From NCBI GenBank assembly GCA_019116345.1, contig DXBV01000047.1, forward strand, positions 1 through 42,511: a DNA stretch of 42,511 bases, read 5' to 3'. The position numbers and the translations under genes are program-made. Position 1 is the stretch's first letter. Each line of letters starts with the position of its first letter. Origin of the DNA: Candidatus Allofournierella merdipullorum (GTDB lineage Bacteria; Bacillota; Clostridia; Oscillospirales; Ruminococcaceae). The notes beneath the pieces were generated by a model. It was not told the DNA's origin, searched no databases, and was given only the letters and a program-made list of their open reading frames with translations. This document shows, piece after piece, positions 8,292 through 16,777 of the stretch.

Positions 8292-10862
8292 TTACGCCAG
8301 TCGGTGACGTTCCAGCCAAGGGGTGAGGGTGGGTCTGCCGGCACGGATGTGCTTTGCCCGCACCGTGAACACCACCAGGGTGAGCAGGGTGAACACCAGA
8401 GCCCACACCGCCAGATACACGGCGCAGCCGCTCACGTCCTGCCCGGCGCAGATGGCGCTGCGGAAGGCCTTGACGGTGTAGGTGAAGGGCACCCAGTCAT
8501 GGAGATACTTCACAAAGGAGCCGGAAATTTCCAGCGGGTAGGTGCCCACCGAACCGGCCAGCTGTACCACCATGAACACCAGCATCAAGAAGCTGCCGAT
8601 GCGGCCCAGCAGGCTGGTGAAGAAGTACATCACCGACATGAAGGTCACCGACGCGAGGCAGGCGATGAGCAGAGTCTGGCCCATCCGCGCGGGGGCAAAA
8701 CCGTCCAGCGCGTGGAGCGCGCCCACCATCACCACCGCCTGCAGCAGCGCCACAGGGTAGAGCACCGAGGCTTTGCTCAGCCACCAGGCCGCGCCGCTCT
8801 TCATCTCGCCCTGATACTCGGTGAGGGGGTACATCAGGCTGAAGGCGATGCACCCTACCCACAGCGCCACCGACATCATGTAAGGGGCCATGGCGTGGCC
8901 GTTGTCCGGCACTTCGGTGAGTTTGGCCTCCTCGGCATTCACCGGGGCGGCGATCATATCGGCCACCTCTTTGCCGGTGTTGGTCTCGGCAATTTGCTGC
9001 GCGCCGTCCGCAAGGGAAGCGCCCAGCGTGGCGGAGCCGTCTTTCATCTTGTCCAGGCCGTCGGTCAGTTCGCCGCTGCCCTCATAGAGTTTGGAAGCGC
9101 CGTCGCCGATCTGGCTCGCGCCGTCCGCCAGAGCCGCCGCGCCGCTGTTCAGCGCCGCGCTGTTCTTTTGCAGCTCGCCGGTGCCGTCCGCCAGCTGGCC
9201 GGCGCCCTTTTCCAGTTCGCCCACGCCGGTCTGCAGCCGGGTGAGCCCGTCGGTGAGGGCGGGCAGCTTGGCGGAAAGGTCGCCCAGCCCGGTCTGCAGC
9301 GCGGCGCTGCCTCCGGCCAGCTTTTCCAGGCCGCCGCTCAAGTCCTGCGCGCCCTGGCGCACCACGCTGGTGCCCTCCTGCTGCAATTTCTGGCCGCCCT
9401 GCGCCGCCAGGTCGATGCCCTGCACCAGTTGGGGAGCCTGCTGGGCGAGGGTGGCGGTGCCCTGCTGAAGCGTGGTGAGGCCGCCGGTCAGCTCAGCGGA
9501 CTTGCCCGCCATCTGGCCAAGGCCGTCCGCAAGGGCGGGCAGGCCGGTGCTCGCGTCGTTCAGCGCCGCGGCTCCGGCGGCTGCCGTGTCCACCCCGGCG
9601 GTGTAAGCGCTGAGGTTCTGTTGAAGACTGGCCGCCCCCTGCTGCAGTTGGGTCAGAGCTGCGGCCAGCTCCGGGGGAAGGGGCTGGGCGGCCAGCGCGT
9701 CGATGTCCTGTGCCAGCGCCGCGGCCCCTTCGTTGAGGGCGGCGGAATTGCCCGACAGAGTTTGCAGCCCGCCGTTCAGCTGGGCCGCACCTTCCCGGGC
9801 GGCGGCCGCCCCGGCAGAGGCGCTCTCCAGCCCTGTTTGCAGGGCCGCCGCGCCCGACTGGGCCAGCTGGGCCCCGGCGTCCAGCGCCGCAGCGCTGTCC
9901 GGCAGCGCAGCGGTCTGGGATTGCAGTTGGGCAAGGCCATTGTTCAGCTCGGTGAGTTTGTCGTCCACCTGGGCGGCCCCGGCGGCAAGGGTATCGCCGC
10001 CGGTCTTGGCGCTGTCCACGCCTGCCGCCAGATCCTTGGCACCCTGGCCCAGCTTGCCCGCGCCGTCCACCAGCGCGGGGGCCGCGTCGCCCAGCTGGCC
10101 CACGCCCTGCGCCAGCTGCCCGGCGCCCTCTTTCAGTTTGGCCGCGCCCTGGGCCGCCGCATCCACACCGGCGGTGTACTTGGCAAGGCCCTCGGTGAGC
10201 TGGGTGCTGCCATTGCGGAAGGTGAGGGTGCTGTCCGCCAGGAGCTTGAGGTTATCCCGGATGGTCCGGCCGCCCTCGGCCAGATCGGACGCGCCTTGTT
10301 CCAGTTCCGCCGCGCCGTCGGCCCCTTCCTGCAGCCCGTCGCCGATGTCCGCCAGCTGTTCCAGCATGGTCTCGGCATAGGTCTGGGTCACGCTCTCACG
10401 CACTTCGGCCTCGATTTTGGCCATGGCGCTCTCGCCCAGCTTGGAAGCGATGTAGTTGGTGCCGGGGTTCGTCTCGTAGCCCAGCTCCATGGCCTTGGGC
10501 GACGGGTCGGTGACGGTGGCCGCGTTGGCGGAAAAGTCCTTGGGGATGGTGATGACCATGTAATAGGTGCCGTCCGCAAGGCCCTTTTGGGCGTCGTCCG
10601 CGTCCACAAAATGAAAATCCAGGGAGCCGTCCTCCCGCAGGTTGTCGGCCAGCTCGCTGCCGATGGACAGCGTCTCGCCGTTGTATTCCACCGGCTGGTC
10701 CTCGTTCACCACAGCCACCGGCAGACGGTCCACGCTGCCGTAGGGGTCCCACATGGACCCGAGAAACAGCGTGGTGTAGATGGTGGGAATGGCCACAACG
10801 GCCACCATCACCACCAGCATGATCCAGTTGCTCCGCAGAGCCTTCCATTCATTTTTCAGCAT
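8292..10862 (-). CDS. YhgE/Pip-family membrane protein with long coiled repeat domain
   Basis: This 856-residue protein has the YhgE/Pip layout. One N-terminal transmembrane helix (about residues 13-35) is followed by a conserved extracellular region with the PVAVVNEDQ motif typical of YhgE_Nterm. A repetitive helical stretch of about 400 residues comes next, built from units of the form GAxxLxxGxxxL (about 210-630). The C-terminal ABC-2-like domain has about five helices and ends in a basic tail. Family members include the phage infection protein Pip and the type VII secretion protein EsaA. The neighbours show no type VII genes. It is divergent from a TetR gene that probably controls it. Substrate or partner unknown; transport or scaffolding across the envelope is a family-level guess. 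Confidence 0.9.
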   Translation of the reverse strand: MLKNEWKALRSNWIMLVVMVAVVAIPTIYTTLFLGSMWDPYGSVDRLPVAVVNEDQPVEYNGETLSIGSELADNLREDGSLDFHFVDADDAQKGLADGTYYMVITIPKDFSANAATVTDPSPKAMELGYETNPGTNYIASKLGESAMAKIEAEVRESVTQTYAETMLEQLADIGDGLQEGADGAAELEQGASDLAEGGRTIRDNLKLLADSTLTFRNGSTQLTEGLAKYTAGVDAAAQGAAKLKEGAGQLAQGVGQLGDAAPALVDGAGKLGQGAKDLAAGVDSAKTGGDTLAAGAAQVDDKLTELNNGLAQLQSQTAALPDSAAALDAGAQLAQSGAAALQTGLESASAGAAAAREGAAQLNGGLQTLSGNSAALNEGAAALAQDIDALAAQPLPPELAAALTQLQQGAASLQQNLSAYTAGVDTAAAGAAALNDASTGLPALADGLGQMAGKSAELTGGLTTLQQGTATLAQQAPQLVQGIDLAAQGGQKLQQEGTSVVRQGAQDLSGGLEKLAGGSAALQTGLGDLSAKLPALTDGLTRLQTGVGELEKGAGQLADGTGELQKNSAALNSGAAALADGASQIGDGASKLYEGSGELTDGLDKMKDGSATLGASLADGAQQIAETNTGKEVADMIAAPVNAEEAKLTEVPDNGHAMAPYMMSVALWVGCIAFSLMYPLTEYQGEMKSGAAWWLSKASVLYPVALLQAVVMVGALHALDGFAPARMGQTLLIACLASVTFMSVMYFFTSLLGRIGSFLMLVFMVVQLAGSVGTYPLEISGSFVKYLHDWVPFTYTVKAFRSAICAGQDVSGCAVYLAVWALVFTLLTLVVFTVRAKHIRAGRPTLTPWLERHRLA

Positions 10863-10957
10863 GACCTGAAATTTCGCACCCTTTCCTCCTGTGCAATCTT
10901 GCGAAAAGCAACACGGCGTTGATTTTTCGTCGTGGTATTGCTTTTTCCGTGAGGAGA

Positions 10958-10999
10958 ATTATACTGAAAGGGAGAAAAACACTCAACCGTTGATTTTTC
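10958..10999 (-). promoter_or_regulatory. Promoter of YhgE/Pip gene with overlapping GTTGA repeats
   Basis: On the minus strand TTGAGT (10986-10981), 17 bases and TATAAT (10963-10958) form a promoter. The -35 region overlaps the near-palindrome TCAACCGTTGA (10983-10993). The 12-base sequence CGTTGATTTTTC occurs twice (10917-10928 and 10988-10999), and a related ATCAAC is near 11016. These are candidate sites for the divergent TetR regulator. Confidence 0.5.
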
Positions 11000-11091
11000 A
11001 CCGAAATGATGTTTAATCAACACGATGATGAGGAACTGTTGAACATTCAAAAAAGATTTACAATTTGCCCTGCGGTCAAAAAGGAGAGGCC

Positions 11092-11682
11092 ATGGACGAA
11101 ACGAAGGACCGGCGCATCCGGCGCACCCGCCGGCAGATACGGCGGGCGCTGGCGCAGCTGATGCAGCAAAAGAGCGCCAGCGAGATAACGGTGAAGGAGC
11201 TGGTGGACCTGGCGGACATCAACCGCTCCACCTTCTATCTGCACTACAGCGATATCTTCGATCTGCTGGCGGCGGTGGAGCAGGAGCTGTTCGACGAGAT
11301 ATACGCGGCGGTGCACACCCACCCGATGAGCTCCTTTGAGCAGGAGGGCCTTGCCTTCATTGAAGAAGTGTTTTCCATTCTCTACGACAACCGGGAGATC
11401 TGCGCCGCCCTGGTGGGCCCCAACGGGGACATGGCCTTTCTGCACCGCATCGAGCGGATGATGGAGGAGAACGTGCTGCAAAAGCTGCGGGAGGACTTTC
11501 CCGAGCGGCGCAGCAGCATCGACTACGGCTTTGCCTTCTGCACCACCGGCGCGGTGGGCCTCATCAAGCACTGGCTTGCGGGCGGCTGCGCCGAGCCGCC
11601 CCGGGAGATGGCGCGGCTGACCCACCGGATGATACGCAACATGATGACCCACGGCCTTGCCCAGCCTGTGCCGGAGGAATGA
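11092..11682 (+). CDS. TetR/AcrR-family transcriptional regulator
   Basis: This 196-residue regulator has an N-terminal TetR helix-turn-helix. The typical pattern ITVKELVDLADINRSTFYLHYSDIFDLL spans about residues 28-58. A helical ligand/dimer domain follows that resembles the short TetR_C_8 type. The start at 11092 is preferred over an in-frame start 27 bases upstream because AAGGAGAG lies correctly before it. The gene is divergent from the YhgE/Pip gene, 229 bases away, with repeated GTTGA elements between, so it probably represses that gene and itself. Effector unknown. A bidirectional terminator follows. Confidence 0.9.
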   Translation: MDETKDRRIRRTRRQIRRALAQLMQQKSASEITVKELVDLADINRSTFYLHYSDIFDLLAAVEQELFDEIYAAVHTHPMSSFEQEGLAFIEEVFSILYDNREICAALVGPNGDMAFLHRIERMMEENVLQKLREDFPERRSSIDYGFAFCTTGAVGLIKHWLAGGCAEPPREMARLTHRMIRNMMTHGLAQPVPEE

Positions 11683-11692
11683 ACCCGAACAA

Positions 11693-11745
11693 GGAAAACG
11701 CCCCGCGAAGCCGCCAAAGACGGCCCCGTGGGGCGTTTTCCCTTA
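11693..11745. terminator. Bidirectional terminator
   Basis: A 12-bp perfect stem (GGAAAACGCCCC, 11693-11704, with 11730-11741) has A and T tracts at its base. It lies between the convergent TetR and DUF5692-type genes. Confidence 0.85.
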
Positions 11746-11761
11746 ATGGGGGAGAAGAATA

Positions 11762-12799
11762 TCACTCCGCGCGCGCCATTGCCTGGCGGAAATCGCGGGT
11801 GTCGGAGAAGATCTCGTTTTTGTAGGGGTTCTTTTTCTGCTGCACGGCGCGCTTGATGATGATGGCCAGCACGATGACGTTAGCGGCCAGCGCCAGAATG
11901 GCGATCACGCCCTGCATGGTGGGGTCGGCGGCGGTGGGCCGCACGGTGGGATCCATCACGCCGTCGGCGTAGAGCACCGGCAGGGTGCTGAACACGCTGG
12001 CGTCCTGGAACAGGGGGAACACCTGGGCGAACATGCACCACAGGGCCAGAGTGTTGGCACGGTTCTGGATCCAGCCGCCCTTGTTCCACAGCGCGTTGGC
12101 GAAGGTGGGGGCCAGCAGCAGGGCCAGGCCGCAGTACCAGGCGTGGGTGGGCAGGTTGTTGTAGGTGTACTCAAAGTTCCACAAATCGTAGGCGATGATG
12201 TAGAGGATGGTCATGTCCGGCCAGAGCATGTCCTCGCCCTTTTTGGAGGTGTAGATGCCCCACCAGCCGGTCATGCACAGGATGTTCAGGATGCCGGCGA
12301 TGCCGTTCACCCAGTTCCACCAGCCGCCGTAGAGCCAGACGTTCTCGCTGGACAGCCACCAACGCTCGCCGGTGGCGGCCAGGGCCATGGCGCCCCGGAT
12401 GCCGGACTCAAAGTCGCTGCCCACGGCGATGAGAATGTTGATGGCCACGATGACAAAGGGAAAGGCCTTGAACCAGTGGGTCTTGCCCACGCCCCACTTG
12501 TATTTCAGCATCATGAAGCCGACGCATCCGGCGGTGGCGGCGTAGAGCTTGGCGTAGTGGAACCAGCTGTTCATGTGGGTGTAGGTGGGATTGTTCAGCG
12601 CCCACTCGGCCCCCATGGCCGCGCCCACATAGATGGAGATGAAATAGGCGGTCAGCCCGGCGGGCAGAATGAGAAAGCAGAAGATGCCGCCCTGGGGCGT
12701 GCGGCGGGCCACCTCATTGGCCAGCACCAGCCCCGCGAACACCAGCAGCCAGCCCAGCAGCTGCCAGCCGGCGTTTTCGCCGTAGATTTGAAACAACAT
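11762..12799 (-). CDS. DUF5692-type polytopic membrane protein
   Basis: This 345-residue, very hydrophobic protein has about nine transmembrane segments and an unusual number of Trp and Tyr residues (for example WWLSSENVWLYGGWWNW and YDLWNFEYTYNNLPTH). It resembles the uncharacterized DUF5692 family of gut anaerobes. The start is set at 12799, where GAGGAGG precedes ATG by about 7 bases; a longer upstream frame exists but overlaps hypA. It is the last gene of the hypB - flavoprotein - hypA operon, 13 bases after hypA. The context suggests a membrane partner of the redox/nickel system, for example a transporter or quinone-linked subunit, but no catalytic motif or heme ligand pattern is clear. 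Function unknown. Confidence 0.75.
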   Translation of the reverse strand: MLFQIYGENAGWQLLGWLLVFAGLVLANEVARRTPQGGIFCFLILPAGLTAYFISIYVGAAMGAEWALNNPTYTHMNSWFHYAKLYAATAGCVGFMMLKYKWGVGKTHWFKAFPFVIVAINILIAVGSDFESGIRGAMALAATGERWWLSSENVWLYGGWWNWVNGIAGILNILCMTGWWGIYTSKKGEDMLWPDMTILYIIAYDLWNFEYTYNNLPTHAWYCGLALLLAPTFANALWNKGGWIQNRANTLALWCMFAQVFPLFQDASVFSTLPVLYADGVMDPTVRPTAADPTMQGVIAILALAANVIVLAIIIKRAVQQKKNPYKNEIFSDTRDFRQAMARAE

Positions 12800-12812
12800 G
12801 ATGAATCCTCCT

Positions 12813-13184
12813 CTATTTTGATGCAGTGTTTTGCGGCTCGTCCGGGACCGCAATGTCCCGGATGAGCATTTCGTTGCCTTGAATAAGATGGGTGCGGCCG
12901 CTGCCGCAGGCGGGGCAGGTGCGCCCGTGGGCCAGTGTTTCATACACTTCGCCGCAGGCTTCGCACAGGGTGCGGGCGGGAATGGTTTCCACCCGCAGTT
13001 CTGCCCCGTCCAGCATCTCCGAGCGGGCGGCGGCCCACTTCCAGCAGTCCTGGAGGTAGTCGCCCACCACGCCGGAAACTTCGCCCAGCTCCAGCGTTAC
13101 GGCCTTTACCCGCTTGACGCCGTTTTCCCGCCCGGCGGCCTCCACCGTTTTGATGATGTGGAATACGATGCCCAGTTCGTGCAT
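12813..13184 (-). CDS. hypA: Hydrogenase/urease nickel incorporation protein HypA
   Basis: This 123-residue nickel metallochaperone starts with MHELGI, which contains the essential Ni-binding His2. A C-terminal zinc site is formed by two CxxC pairs (CEACGEVYE about residues 74-82 and CPACGS about 91-96). Length and order match HypA/HybF. The start 13184 is chosen because the Met-His-Glu N-terminus must be exact for nickel binding. HypA normally takes Ni from HypB and passes it to a NiFe hydrogenase large subunit, or to urease in some bacteria. It lies 5 bases after the 918-residue flavoprotein gene and 13 bases before the DUF5692-type gene, so all are surely co-transcribed. No hydrogenase large subunit is in the window. 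Confidence 0.93.
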   Translation of the reverse strand: MHELGIVFHIIKTVEAAGRENGVKRVKAVTLELGEVSGVVGDYLQDCWKWAAARSEMLDGAELRVETIPARTLCEACGEVYETLAHGRTCPACGSGRTHLIQGNEMLIRDIAVPDEPQNTASK

Positions 13185-13189
13185 GGCGC

Positions 13190-15946
13190 TCAGCCTTTCT
13201 TGCCGAATTTCAGCCGCAGGCCCCGCTTGACCATGTAGGGCAGGATGGCCTTGAACTTGTCCTCGGTGCGCACCATGGTGCTGCACTCGGGCAGGTCGCG
13301 GGAGAGGCGGATGGCGTCAAACTCGCACTTGGTGGTGCAGATGCCGCAGCCGATGCACTTGTTCGGGTCCACCACCGACGCGCCGCAGCCAAGGCACCGG
13401 GCGGTCTCGGTCTTGACCTGTTCCTCGGTGAGGGTGCCGTGGGTGTCCCGGAAGGAGAGGCCCGGCGCGGGGGCCGCGGCCTCCTGGCGGGCGGCGGTGT
13501 CGTAGCCGGAGAGGGCGAGGTTGTCTTTATCCAGCTGGATGAAGTCCCGCCGGTTGCGGCCGATGGTGAGGCTGGTGTCCGGCTGGACGAAGCGGTGGAT
13601 GGACACCGCGCCCTCCTTGCCGGCGGCAATGGCCTCGATGGCAAAGCCGGGGCCGGTGTACACGTCGCCGCCCACGAACACGTCGGGCTGGGCGGTCTGG
13701 TAGGTGAGGGCGTCCGCCGCGGCGCGCCCGCCGCCGGCCAGCTCCACCTTGCTGCCCTCCAGCAAATTGCCCCAGAGGATGCTCTGGCCGATGCTCAGGA
13801 TGACCTGCTCACAGGCCACGGTCATGGTGTCGGCATCGTTGTAAACGGGGGCGAAGCGGCCCTCGGCGTTCAGCACCGAAACGCACCGCTTGAACACCAC
13901 GCCGGTGACCTTGCCGTTCTCAGTGAGAATTTCCTTGGGGCCCCAGCCGCAGTGCAGCTGCACCTGCTCGGCCTGGGCCTCCGCCACTTCCTCCGGGTCG
14001 GCGGGCATGGCGTCTTTGGCCTCCAGGCAGAACATGGAAACTTCCTCCGCGCCGCAGCGGCGGGCGCTGCGGGCGGCGTCGATGGCCACGTTGCCGCCGC
14101 CGATGACCACGGCGCGGCCGGTCACGGGGGTGTGCTCGTTTTCCGCCACCGCGTGCAGGAAGTCCACCGCGGTGAACACGCCCTCGGCGTCCTCGCCGGG
14201 CACGCCGGCCTTGCGTCCGCCCTGGCAGCCGATGGCGATGTAGAAGGCCTTGTAGCCTTCGGCACGCAGCTGGTCCAGGGTCACGTCCTTGCCCACTTCC
14301 ACGCCGCAGCGGATGTCCACGCCCATGGCGCGGATGACCTCAATTTCCGCCTCCACCACATCTTTTTCCAGCTTGTAGGAGGGGATGCCGTACACCAGCA
14401 TGCCGCCGGGGCGGGCGTTCTTTTCGAACACGGTGGGCTTGTAGCCCTTTTCCGCCAGATAGAAGGCGCAGGAAAGGCCCGCGGGGCCCGCGCCGATGAT
14501 GGCGATTTTCTCGCTGAAGCCCTCGCCGGTGCTGGCGGGCACGATGGGCGGGATGTAGCGGGTGGCGGCGTCCAGGTCCTTCTGGGCGATGAACTTTTTC
14601 ACCGCGTCGATGGCCACCGCGGAGTCCACGTTGCCGCGGGTGCAGGCGTCCTCACAGCGGCGGTTGCACACCCGGCCGCAGACGGCTGGGAAGGGGTTCT
14701 CCTTCTTGATGAGGGCCAGCGCCTCGGTGTAGCGGCCTTGGGCCGCCATCTTCAGATAGCCCTGCACCGCGATGTGGGCGGGGCAGGCGGTCTTGCAGGG
14801 GGCGGTGCCGGTGTCGTGGCAGTTGACGCGGTTTTTGTCCCGGTAGTCCACCGTCCACTTCTCCGGGCCCCAGGGGGTCACGGCAGGGTCCTCCATCCGG
14901 GGGTACTCCACCGGGCCGTCCTTGGTGCACAACTTCTGGCCCAGCTTCACCGCGCCCGCGGGGCAGAACTCCACACAGCGGCCGCAGGCCACGCAGTTCT
15001 CGGTGGCCACATGGGCCACATAGGCCGAGCGGCCCAGGTTGGGGGTGTTGAACATCTGGCTCAGCCGCAAAGCGTTGCAGACGTTCACGTTGCAGTTGCA
15101 GATGGCGAAGATCTTGTTCTCGCCGTCGATGTTGGTGATCTGGTGCACAAAGCCGTTGTCCTCGGCCCGCTTCAGGATGCGCAGCACCTCGTCGTAGTCC
15201 ACATAGTGGCCCTTGTGGGTCTCCACCAGGTAGTCCGCCATGTCGCCCACGCCGATGCACCAGTCCTCCGGGTCGTCGCCGCAGCCCTCGCCCAGCTTTG
15301 CCCGGCTCATGCGGCAGCTGCAGGGGCTGGCGGCGTACTTGCCGTCATACTTTTTCAGCCAGTGGCTGATGTGCTCGATGTCCACCGACTGGTTCTCGGT
15401 CTCGATGGCCTTCTCCACCGGGATGACGTGCATGCCGATGCCCGCGCCCCCCGGCGGAACCATGGCAGGGATGTGCTCCAGCGGCAGGAAGGTCATCCGC
15501 TCAAAGAAGGCGGTCACCTCCGGGTGCTCGTCGATCTGGTGCTTCTGCATGTTGAAAAACTCGGCGCTGCCCGGCACGAACATGGGCAGAACGTACTGCT
15601 TTTCGTGCCGCTCGTTCTCCCAGTTGTATTCCAAAAGCCCGATGTAGCTCATCTGATAGAGCAGAGGTTCCAATTCCTCGGCGCTCTTGCCGGTGGCCTT
15701 CACCAGTTGGGGCAGGGTCATGGGCTTGCGGACCTCCATCTTGAGGGCCACGTCGGCCATCTCGTCGGTCACAAGGCCTGCCAGGCCCCAGTATTCCGGG
15801 TCGTCGCCGGTGACGCCCTTCAATTTGGCGGGGATGCGGTCGGTGATTTTCCGCCCAAGTTTCAGTATCTTCTCCCGGGGTTTCTCGTCCCGGGGAATTT
15901 CAAAGGACAGCTTGCTCTCGTCCAGGGGGAAATGGGTCTCACTCAT
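13190..15946 (-). CDS. Multi-cluster Fe-S, FAD/NAD(P)-binding oxidoreductase (GltD-like core)
   Basis: This 918-residue soluble enzyme has several modules. Residues 1-200 contain a winged-helix-like helical region. Residues 209-290 hold a Cys-rich module (CSCRMS, GCGDDPEDWC, CNCNVNVC). A ferredoxin motif, CVACGRCVEFCPAG, is at 318-329. Residues 376-435 form the Fe-S domain that precedes GltD-type subunits. A two-dinucleotide flavoprotein follows, with FAD motif GAGPAG (485-490) and NAD(P) motif GGGNVA (616-621). A C-terminal ferredoxin-like part (851-875) contains CLGC and CIGCGICTTKC. The GltD core moves electrons between NAD(P)H and Fe-S partners. The start overlaps the end of hypB by 8 bases. 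Its position between hypB and hypA suggests a nickel-linked redox role; the substrate is unknown. The N-terminal Cys module is the least familiar part. Confidence 0.85.
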   Translation of the reverse strand: MSETHFPLDESKLSFEIPRDEKPREKILKLGRKITDRIPAKLKGVTGDDPEYWGLAGLVTDEMADVALKMEVRKPMTLPQLVKATGKSAEELEPLLYQMSYIGLLEYNWENERHEKQYVLPMFVPGSAEFFNMQKHQIDEHPEVTAFFERMTFLPLEHIPAMVPPGGAGIGMHVIPVEKAIETENQSVDIEHISHWLKKYDGKYAASPCSCRMSRAKLGEGCGDDPEDWCIGVGDMADYLVETHKGHYVDYDEVLRILKRAEDNGFVHQITNIDGENKIFAICNCNVNVCNALRLSQMFNTPNLGRSAYVAHVATENCVACGRCVEFCPAGAVKLGQKLCTKDGPVEYPRMEDPAVTPWGPEKWTVDYRDKNRVNCHDTGTAPCKTACPAHIAVQGYLKMAAQGRYTEALALIKKENPFPAVCGRVCNRRCEDACTRGNVDSAVAIDAVKKFIAQKDLDAATRYIPPIVPASTGEGFSEKIAIIGAGPAGLSCAFYLAEKGYKPTVFEKNARPGGMLVYGIPSYKLEKDVVEAEIEVIRAMGVDIRCGVEVGKDVTLDQLRAEGYKAFYIAIGCQGGRKAGVPGEDAEGVFTAVDFLHAVAENEHTPVTGRAVVIGGGNVAIDAARSARRCGAEEVSMFCLEAKDAMPADPEEVAEAQAEQVQLHCGWGPKEILTENGKVTGVVFKRCVSVLNAEGRFAPVYNDADTMTVACEQVILSIGQSILWGNLLEGSKVELAGGGRAAADALTYQTAQPDVFVGGDVYTGPGFAIEAIAAGKEGAVSIHRFVQPDTSLTIGRNRRDFIQLDKDNLALSGYDTAARQEAAAPAPGLSFRDTHGTLTEEQVKTETARCLGCGASVVDPNKCIGCGICTTKCEFDAIRLSRDLPECSTMVRTEDKFKAILPYMVKRGLRLKFGKKG

Positions 15947-16646
15947 GGCCGTTCTCCTTTTCCGTTTCTTCGCCCCGCCAGGCGCGCACTTCCCGGCGCA
16001 GCCAGTCGTACCAGGCGTCCATCCCTTCGCCGGTGGCGGCGCAAATGGGGATGACCTGCGCCTTCGGGTTGCGCATCTTCACATACTCGGTGCATTTTTC
16101 CAGGTCAAAATTGAAGTAGGGCAGAACGTCCATTTTGTTCACCAGCACCACGTCGCACACCTGGAACATCAGCGGGTACTTCAGGGGCTTGTCGTGCCCT
16201 TCAGGCACGGACAAAATCATGGCGTTCTTCACCGCGCCGGTGTCGAACTCGGCAGGGCAGACCAGATTGCCCACGTTCTCCAGAATGGCCAGTTCCACGT
16301 CCCCGGTGCCAAGACCCTCCAGGCCCTGGCGGGTCATGCCCGCGTCCAGATGGCACATGCCGCCGGTGTGCAGCTGGATGGCCTTTGCGCCCGCCGCCGA
16401 GATGGTGCGGGCGTCCACGTCCGAGTCGATGTCCGCCTCCATCACGCCGATTTTCATCTCGTCTTTCAGCGCCTCGATGGTGCGGGTCAGGGTGGTGGTC
16501 TTGCCCGAGCCGGGGCTGGACATCAGGTTCAGAAGGAACACGCCCTTCTCCTTCAGTTCCGCCCGCAGTTTCGCCGCCTCTTCGTCGTTGGAGGCAAACA
16601 CGCTCTGGCGAATCTCAAGAATTTTAAAGGATTCCAATTCTCTCAC
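15939..16646 (-). CDS. hypB: Hydrogenase nickel incorporation GTPase HypB
   Basis: This 235-residue SIMIBI-class GTPase delivers nickel to HypA and client enzymes. It has Walker A GSGKT (46-50), the switch metal site GGMCHLD (95-101) with the conserved Cys-His, the motif ENVGNLVCP (123-131) and the base-recognition motif NKMD (170-173). The His-rich or CxxCGC N-terminal Ni stores of some HypBs are absent, as in many Firmicutes. The start is a GTG at 16646; the ribosome site is weak and too close, so the exact start is uncertain. It is the first gene of the operon and its 3' end overlaps the flavoprotein start (ATGAGTGA). Confidence 0.94.
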   Translation of the reverse strand: MRELESFKILEIRQSVFASNDEEAAKLRAELKEKGVFLLNLMSSPGSGKTTTLTRTIEALKDEMKIGVMEADIDSDVDARTISAAGAKAIQLHTGGMCHLDAGMTRQGLEGLGTGDVELAILENVGNLVCPAEFDTGAVKNAMILSVPEGHDKPLKYPLMFQVCDVVLVNKMDVLPYFNFDLEKCTEYVKMRNPKAQVIPICAATGEGMDAWYDWLRREVRAWRGEETEKENGHE

Positions 16647-16664
16647 ACTCCATGGTCGTATCAG

Positions 16665-16675
16665 TGGTCGGGCCA
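16665..16675. promoter_or_regulatory. Possible GntR operator in hypB leader
   Basis: TGGTCGGGCCA matches the TGGT-N3-RCCA form with one deviation from perfect dyad symmetry. It resembles the site before the divergent GntR gene (16821-16831). It would lie just downstream of the hypB promoter. Confidence 0.35.
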
Positions 16676-16707
16676 GAAATAAATATCGGCCCCGGCCGAA
16701 CGTTAAA

Positions 16708-16737
16708 AGAATAACATTACCCTGTGGAAAAGGTCAA
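16708..16737 (-). promoter_or_regulatory. Promoter of the hypB operon
   Basis: On the minus strand TTGACC (16737-16732), 18 bases and TATTCT (16713-16708) form a plausible promoter. The leader contains the palindrome TCGGCC-CC-GGCCGA (16686-16699). Confidence 0.5.
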
Positions 16738-16777
16738 TAGATGCCGATTTTTTCGGAATACTGTGCAAAAAAGGCTC

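Noticed and set aside
1538-8344. A minus-strand open frame of 2268 codons opposite the BlaI, BlaR1-type and surface protein genes
   Set aside because: It is the antisense shadow of strongly codon-biased GC-rich genes. It covers three real genes in full, has His/Gly/Arg-rich composition without domains, and has no ribosome site or separate promoter.
8169-10922. A plus-strand open frame of 917 codons opposite the YhgE/Pip gene
   Set aside because: Antisense shadow of a repetitive gene; the apparent repeats are the reverse of the GAxxL repeats and the start lies within the surface protein gene.
13439-16054. A plus-strand open frame of 871 codons opposite the flavoprotein gene
   Set aside because: Shadow frame rich in His, Val, Gly and Ala with no recognisable domain, fully overlapping a well-supported gene.
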